A stretch of 5,703 nucleotides of DNA, from positions 1 through 5,703 of the forward strand of contig CALHKJ010000151.1 in NCBI GenBank assembly GCA_938033975.1. The letters run 5' to 3'. The translations under genes were made by a program, and so were the position numbers. The notes below the pieces were generated by a model. It searched no databases, had not been told where the DNA came from, and saw only the letters and a list, made by a program, of their open reading frames with translations. The first letter of the stretch is position 1. Every line of letters begins with the position of its first letter. The DNA is from an uncultured Saprospiraceae bacterium. GTDB lineage: Bacteria > Bacteroidota > Bacteroidia > Chitinophagales > Saprospiraceae. This document shows, in pieces, positions 5,275-5,703 of this stretch.

Positions 5275-5703
5275 TTATGCTTTGATGTACATGACTTCTT
5301 TTACAGCCTTGATAATCTTTGTAGGGTTTGGCAGATACTCTTCTACATAAACTGAAGAATAAGAAAGAGATGTGTCTGCAGAATTCAACCTAATGATTGG
5401 AGCATCCATATGATCAAAAGCATGCTTTTGCATTGCATAAGCTACCTCAGCAGAAACTCCTGCAAATGGCCATGACTCATCCACTACAACCATTCTATTG
5501 GTTTTCTTTAAAGAAGTTATTAATGTATCATAATCCAAAGGACGGATTGTTCTTAAATCAATAAGCTCTGCGGAAATTCCTTCCTTGGCCAAGTCATTTA
5601 CAGCGACCTTACAAACTTCCATCATTTTATTAAAGGACACGATTGTTACATCTGTACCCTCTCTTCTAATCGCTGCCTTTCCAATTGGTACTAAGAATTC
5701 TTC
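5275..5703 (-). CDS. pdhB: Pyruvate dehydrogenase E1 component, beta subunit, C-terminal part (partial at right edge)
   Basis: The frame is open from the stop TAA at 5275-5277 to the right edge, giving the last 142 residues. It is the C-terminal transketolase domain of an E1 beta subunit: PIGKA then REGTDVTIVSF near the start, EGISAELIDLRTIRPLDYDTL, KKTNRMVVVDESWPFAGVSAEVA, and a close of YLPNPTKIIKAVKEVMY. With the alpha subunit, thiamine diphosphate and lipoyl E2, the enzyme decarboxylates pyruvate to form acetyl-CoA in the cytosol. The domain contributes to the dimer interface and the E2 contact. The loop that usually reads like DTPxPYSP (or DVPLPYAP) here reads DTSLSYSS, with serines in place of three prolines. 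A GTG at 5640 is internal, not the start, because the conserved PIGKA block lies upstream of it. A branched-chain 2-oxoacid dehydrogenase E1 beta is the main alternative. Confidence 0.88.
   Translation of the reverse strand, partial: EEFLVPIGKAAIRREGTDVTIVSFNKMMEVCKVAVNDLAKEGISAELIDLRTIRPLDYDTLITSLKKTNRMVVVDESWPFAGVSAEVAYAMQKHAFDHMDAPIIRLNSADTSLSYSSVYVEEYLPNPTKIIKAVKEVMYIKA

Noticed and set aside
5638..5640. GTG at 5640 as a start codon for a short 121-residue protein
   Set aside because: The frame stays open upstream to the window edge and encodes the conserved PIGKA and REGTDVTI blocks of PdhB, so the GTG is an internal valine.

Overview
The window is an ordinary, gene-dense chromosomal segment from a member of the Bacteroidota. 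Four things point there: a PorT/SprT-type outer-membrane protein (a type IX secretion component largely confined to this phylum), TAnnTTTG-type -7 promoter boxes upstream of several genes, a general lack of Shine-Dalgarno sequences, and low-GC coding sequence. The tail of the pyruvate dehydrogenase beta subunit resembles Cytophagales proteins more than Flavobacteriia ones; that finer placement is tentative and from memory.

Layout, left to right. Positions 1-111 (-) hold the first 37 codons of gyrA, running off the left edge. A 160-bp divergent spacer (112-271) separates it from a + strand pair: menG/ubiE (272-1006) and porT (979-1704), which overlap by 28 nt. porT converges on an acpH-type ACP phosphodiesterase (1701-2282, -), and the two stop codons share one CTAG. 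A 74-bp divergent promoter region leads to the + strand pair ychF (2357-3454) and rluE (3454-4029), joined by a TAATG stop/start overlap. rluE converges, with a 19-bp gap, on a leucine-rich-repeat lipoprotein (4049-5182, -). Upstream of that, after a 91-bp spacer, is the 3' part of pdhB (5275-5703, -), running off the right edge.

Most genes are housekeeping: DNA supercoiling (GyrA), menaquinone methylation (MenG), phosphopantetheine removal from acyl carrier protein (AcpH), ribosome-associated ATPase and 23S rRNA pseudouridylation (YchF and RluE, translationally coupled), and acetyl-CoA supply (PdhB). PorT links the segment to type IX secretion. The least characterised gene is the LRR lipoprotein. 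It has eleven gap-free 22-residue repeats with a visible four-repeat (88-residue) higher-order period, which implies block duplication.

I found no mobile element, CRISPR array, tRNA, rRNA, riboswitch or convincing intrinsic terminator. I see no sign of an exotic multi-gene system. The points worth a second look are the LRR superrepeat, the overlapping gene architectures, a possible leaderless acpH transcript, a possible 35-codon small membrane-protein ORF before menG, and proline-to-serine changes in PdhB.
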